From an uncultured bacterium (GTDB lineage: Bacteria > Armatimonadota > Zipacnadia > Zipacnadales > Zipacnadaceae): a stretch of 7,122 nt of DNA. The stretch is taken from positions 1 to 7,122 of the forward strand of contig CALFVE010000156.1 of NCBI GenBank assembly GCA_937928475.1, written 5' to 3'. The position numbers were made by a program, and so were the translations under genes. The notes below the pieces were generated by a model. That model saw nothing but the letters and a program-made list of their open reading frames with translations, made no database searches and had not been told where the DNA came from. This document shows, piece by piece, positions 5,838 to 7,122 of the stretch (positions are counted from its first letter, which is position 1; every line of letters starts with the position of its first letter).

Positions 5838-7122
5838 ATGTCCGCAGGCGCCGTAGCCAATGACGAACTAGTGCTGACCCCCAACGCTCTGACCGTCCTC
5901 GAACGCCGGTACCTGAAGAAGGATACCGCCGGCCGGCCCACCGAGACACCCGCCGACATGTTCCGCCGCGTCGCGCACAACATCGCCTCTGCGGAGGCGA
6001 ACTTTGGCGCCTCACCGCAGCAGGTACAGGAGATCGAGGATGCCTTCTACCGGATGATGGTTCGTCTGGAATTCCTGCCCAACAGTCCCACCCTGATGAA
6101 CGCCGGGCGGCACTTTCAGCAACTCTCAGCCTGCTTCGTGATCCCAGTCGAAGACTCGGTGGATTCCATCTTCGAGGCGGTGAAGAACACTGCACTGATT
6201 CACAAAAGCGGCGGCGGGACAGGCTTTTCTTTCTCGCGACTGCGGCCTAAGAACGACGTGGTGCAGAGCACCATGGGCATCTCCTCGGGGCCGGTTTCCT
6301 TTATGAAGGTATTCGATTCGGCTACCGAGGCGATCAAACAGGGTGGCACCCGGCGGGGGGCCAACATGGGCATCCTGCGGGTAGATCACCCGGACATCCT
6401 CGAGTTCATTGACTGCAAGCAGGATCCCAACGTCCTCAACAACTTCAACATCTCGGTGGCGGTGACCGATCGCTTCATGGCCGCCTGGGAAGCGGGCGGC
6501 ACCTATGAGTTGGTCAATCCGCGTCAGGGACAGGTGGTGGGATCCATGCCTGCCCGCGAGGTCATGGACAGGATTGTTCATGCCGCCTGGTCTACGGGGG
6601 AGCCGGGGATCATCTTCCTGGACCGGATCAATGCCGACAACCCCACTCCCCAGGTGGGGGCGATTGAGGCGACCAATCCCTGCGGGGAGCAGCCGCTCTT
6701 GCCGTACGAGTCCTGCAACCTGGGCTCGATCAACCTGGCCCGGATGGTCACCGGGGAACCGCTCAGCGGGCGGCTCGACCGGGAGAAGCTAGCGGCAACT
6801 GTTCGCCTGGCCGTGCGCTTTCTGGACGACGTCATCGAGATGAACCGCTTCCCGCTGCCGCAGATTGCGGAGCGCACCAAGGCGAACCGCAAGATCGGCC
6901 TGGGGGTGATGGGCTTCGCCGACATGCTTATCTACATGGGGGTGCCCTACAACTCGGCGCGCGCGGTGCAGCTCGCGGAGGAGACGATGTGCTTCATCCG
7001 CGAGCAGGCGCGGGAAGCCTCGCGCGAGCTAGCGGAAGAGCGTGGGGTCTTCCCTAACTGGGAGGGGAGCATCTTCGGGCCCCAGGGGCTGAATCTCCCC
7101 CAGCGCAATGCTACGGTCACCA
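5838..7122 (+). CDS. nrdJ: Adenosylcobalamin-dependent (class II) ribonucleotide reductase, 5' part
   Basis: The first 428 codons of NrdJ, open to the window edge. The enzyme makes deoxyribonucleotides from ribonucleoside diphosphates using a thiyl radical generated from adenosylcobalamin, so it needs no oxygen and no NrdB subunit. The catalytic loop NPCGEQ holds Asn280, thiyl-radical Cys282 and Glu284. Cys99 (LSACFVIP) and Cys293 (ESCNLGSINL) form the redox-active pair that reduces substrate. Other family signatures are SGGGTGFSFSRLRP (124-137), QGGTRRGANMG (168-178) and IGLGVMGFADML (353-364). The last visible residues, RNATVT, open the conserved stretch that normally continues to an APTGT motif. 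Only about a dozen residues precede LTPNALTVLERRYL, so there is no N-terminal ATP-cone, and no intein interrupts the NPCGEQ site. Family members are usually 700-1000 aa, so 40% or more is missing, including the C-terminal cysteine tail. It has its own promoter and a 241-bp gap from ltaE. GTG 5802 is in frame but lacks a ribosome-binding site. Confidence 0.95.
   Translation, partial: MSAGAVANDELVLTPNALTVLERRYLKKDTAGRPTETPADMFRRVAHNIASAEANFGASPQQVQEIEDAFYRMMVRLEFLPNSPTLMNAGRHFQQLSACFVIPVEDSVDSIFEAVKNTALIHKSGGGTGFSFSRLRPKNDVVQSTMGISSGPVSFMKVFDSATEAIKQGGTRRGANMGILRVDHPDILEFIDCKQDPNVLNNFNISVAVTDRFMAAWEAGGTYELVNPRQGQVVGSMPAREVMDRIVHAAWSTGEPGIIFLDRINADNPTPQVGAIEATNPCGEQPLLPYESCNLGSINLARMVTGEPLSGRLDREKLAATVRLAVRFLDDVIEMNRFPLPQIAERTKANRKIGLGVMGFADMLIYMGVPYNSARAVQLAEETMCFIREQAREASRELAEERGVFPNWEGSIFGPQGLNLPQRNATVT

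Noticed and set aside
5714..5863. Small + strand frame of 49 codons starting GTG near the predicted transcript start
   Set aside because: It overlaps the nrdJ start in another frame, has no ribosome-binding site, and its composition is unremarkable. A leaderless leader peptide is possible but unsupported.
5699..6195. Overlapping minus-strand frames over the nrdJ promoter and 5' end
   Set aside because: They are Arg/Ser-rich shadows opposite nrdJ, which reads without interruption in the + direction with active-site motifs.

Overview
This 7.1 kb window is high-GC bacterial chromosome with five protein genes, all on the + strand. It looks like core-genome or near-core content. I see no phage, transposase, CRISPR array, tRNA or rRNA. 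The host is probably a free-living bacterium outside the well-studied enteric group. Its codons are GC-rich in the third position, it uses a B12-dependent (class II) ribonucleotide reductase, and its gyrase A carries Ala at the position of E. coli Ser83. A phylum cannot be fixed from the sequence alone.

Positions 1-36 hold a perfect 9-bp palindrome with a GTAG tetranucleotide at its foot, the layout of a REP element. Positions 61-4552 or 61-5596 look like one transcription unit. In order it contains an ornithine cyclodeaminase/mu-crystallin family enzyme, a family 2 glycosyltransferase, DNA gyrase subunit A (gyrA) and a low-specificity L-threonine aldolase (ltaE). The gaps are only 13, 9 and 18 bp, and I see no internal promoter or terminator. 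The products share no pathway, so gyrA appears to ride in a mixed housekeeping operon; gyrB is not in the window.

Positions 5597-5837 are the only real intergenic stretch (241 bp). It holds a GC-rich terminator-like pair of alternative hairpins, two short palindromes, and a near-consensus sigma-70 promoter (TTGACA, 18 bp, TATAGT). A leader of about 125 nt follows, with small stems, one of which could cover the ribosome-binding site of the next gene.

From 5838 to the window end runs the first 428 codons of nrdJ, the adenosylcobalamin-dependent ribonucleoside-diphosphate reductase. Its visible active-site cysteines are intact, and the gene is cut by the window edge. I did not find a convincing undescribed system. 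The most interesting material is the nrdJ control region and the REP-like palindrome.
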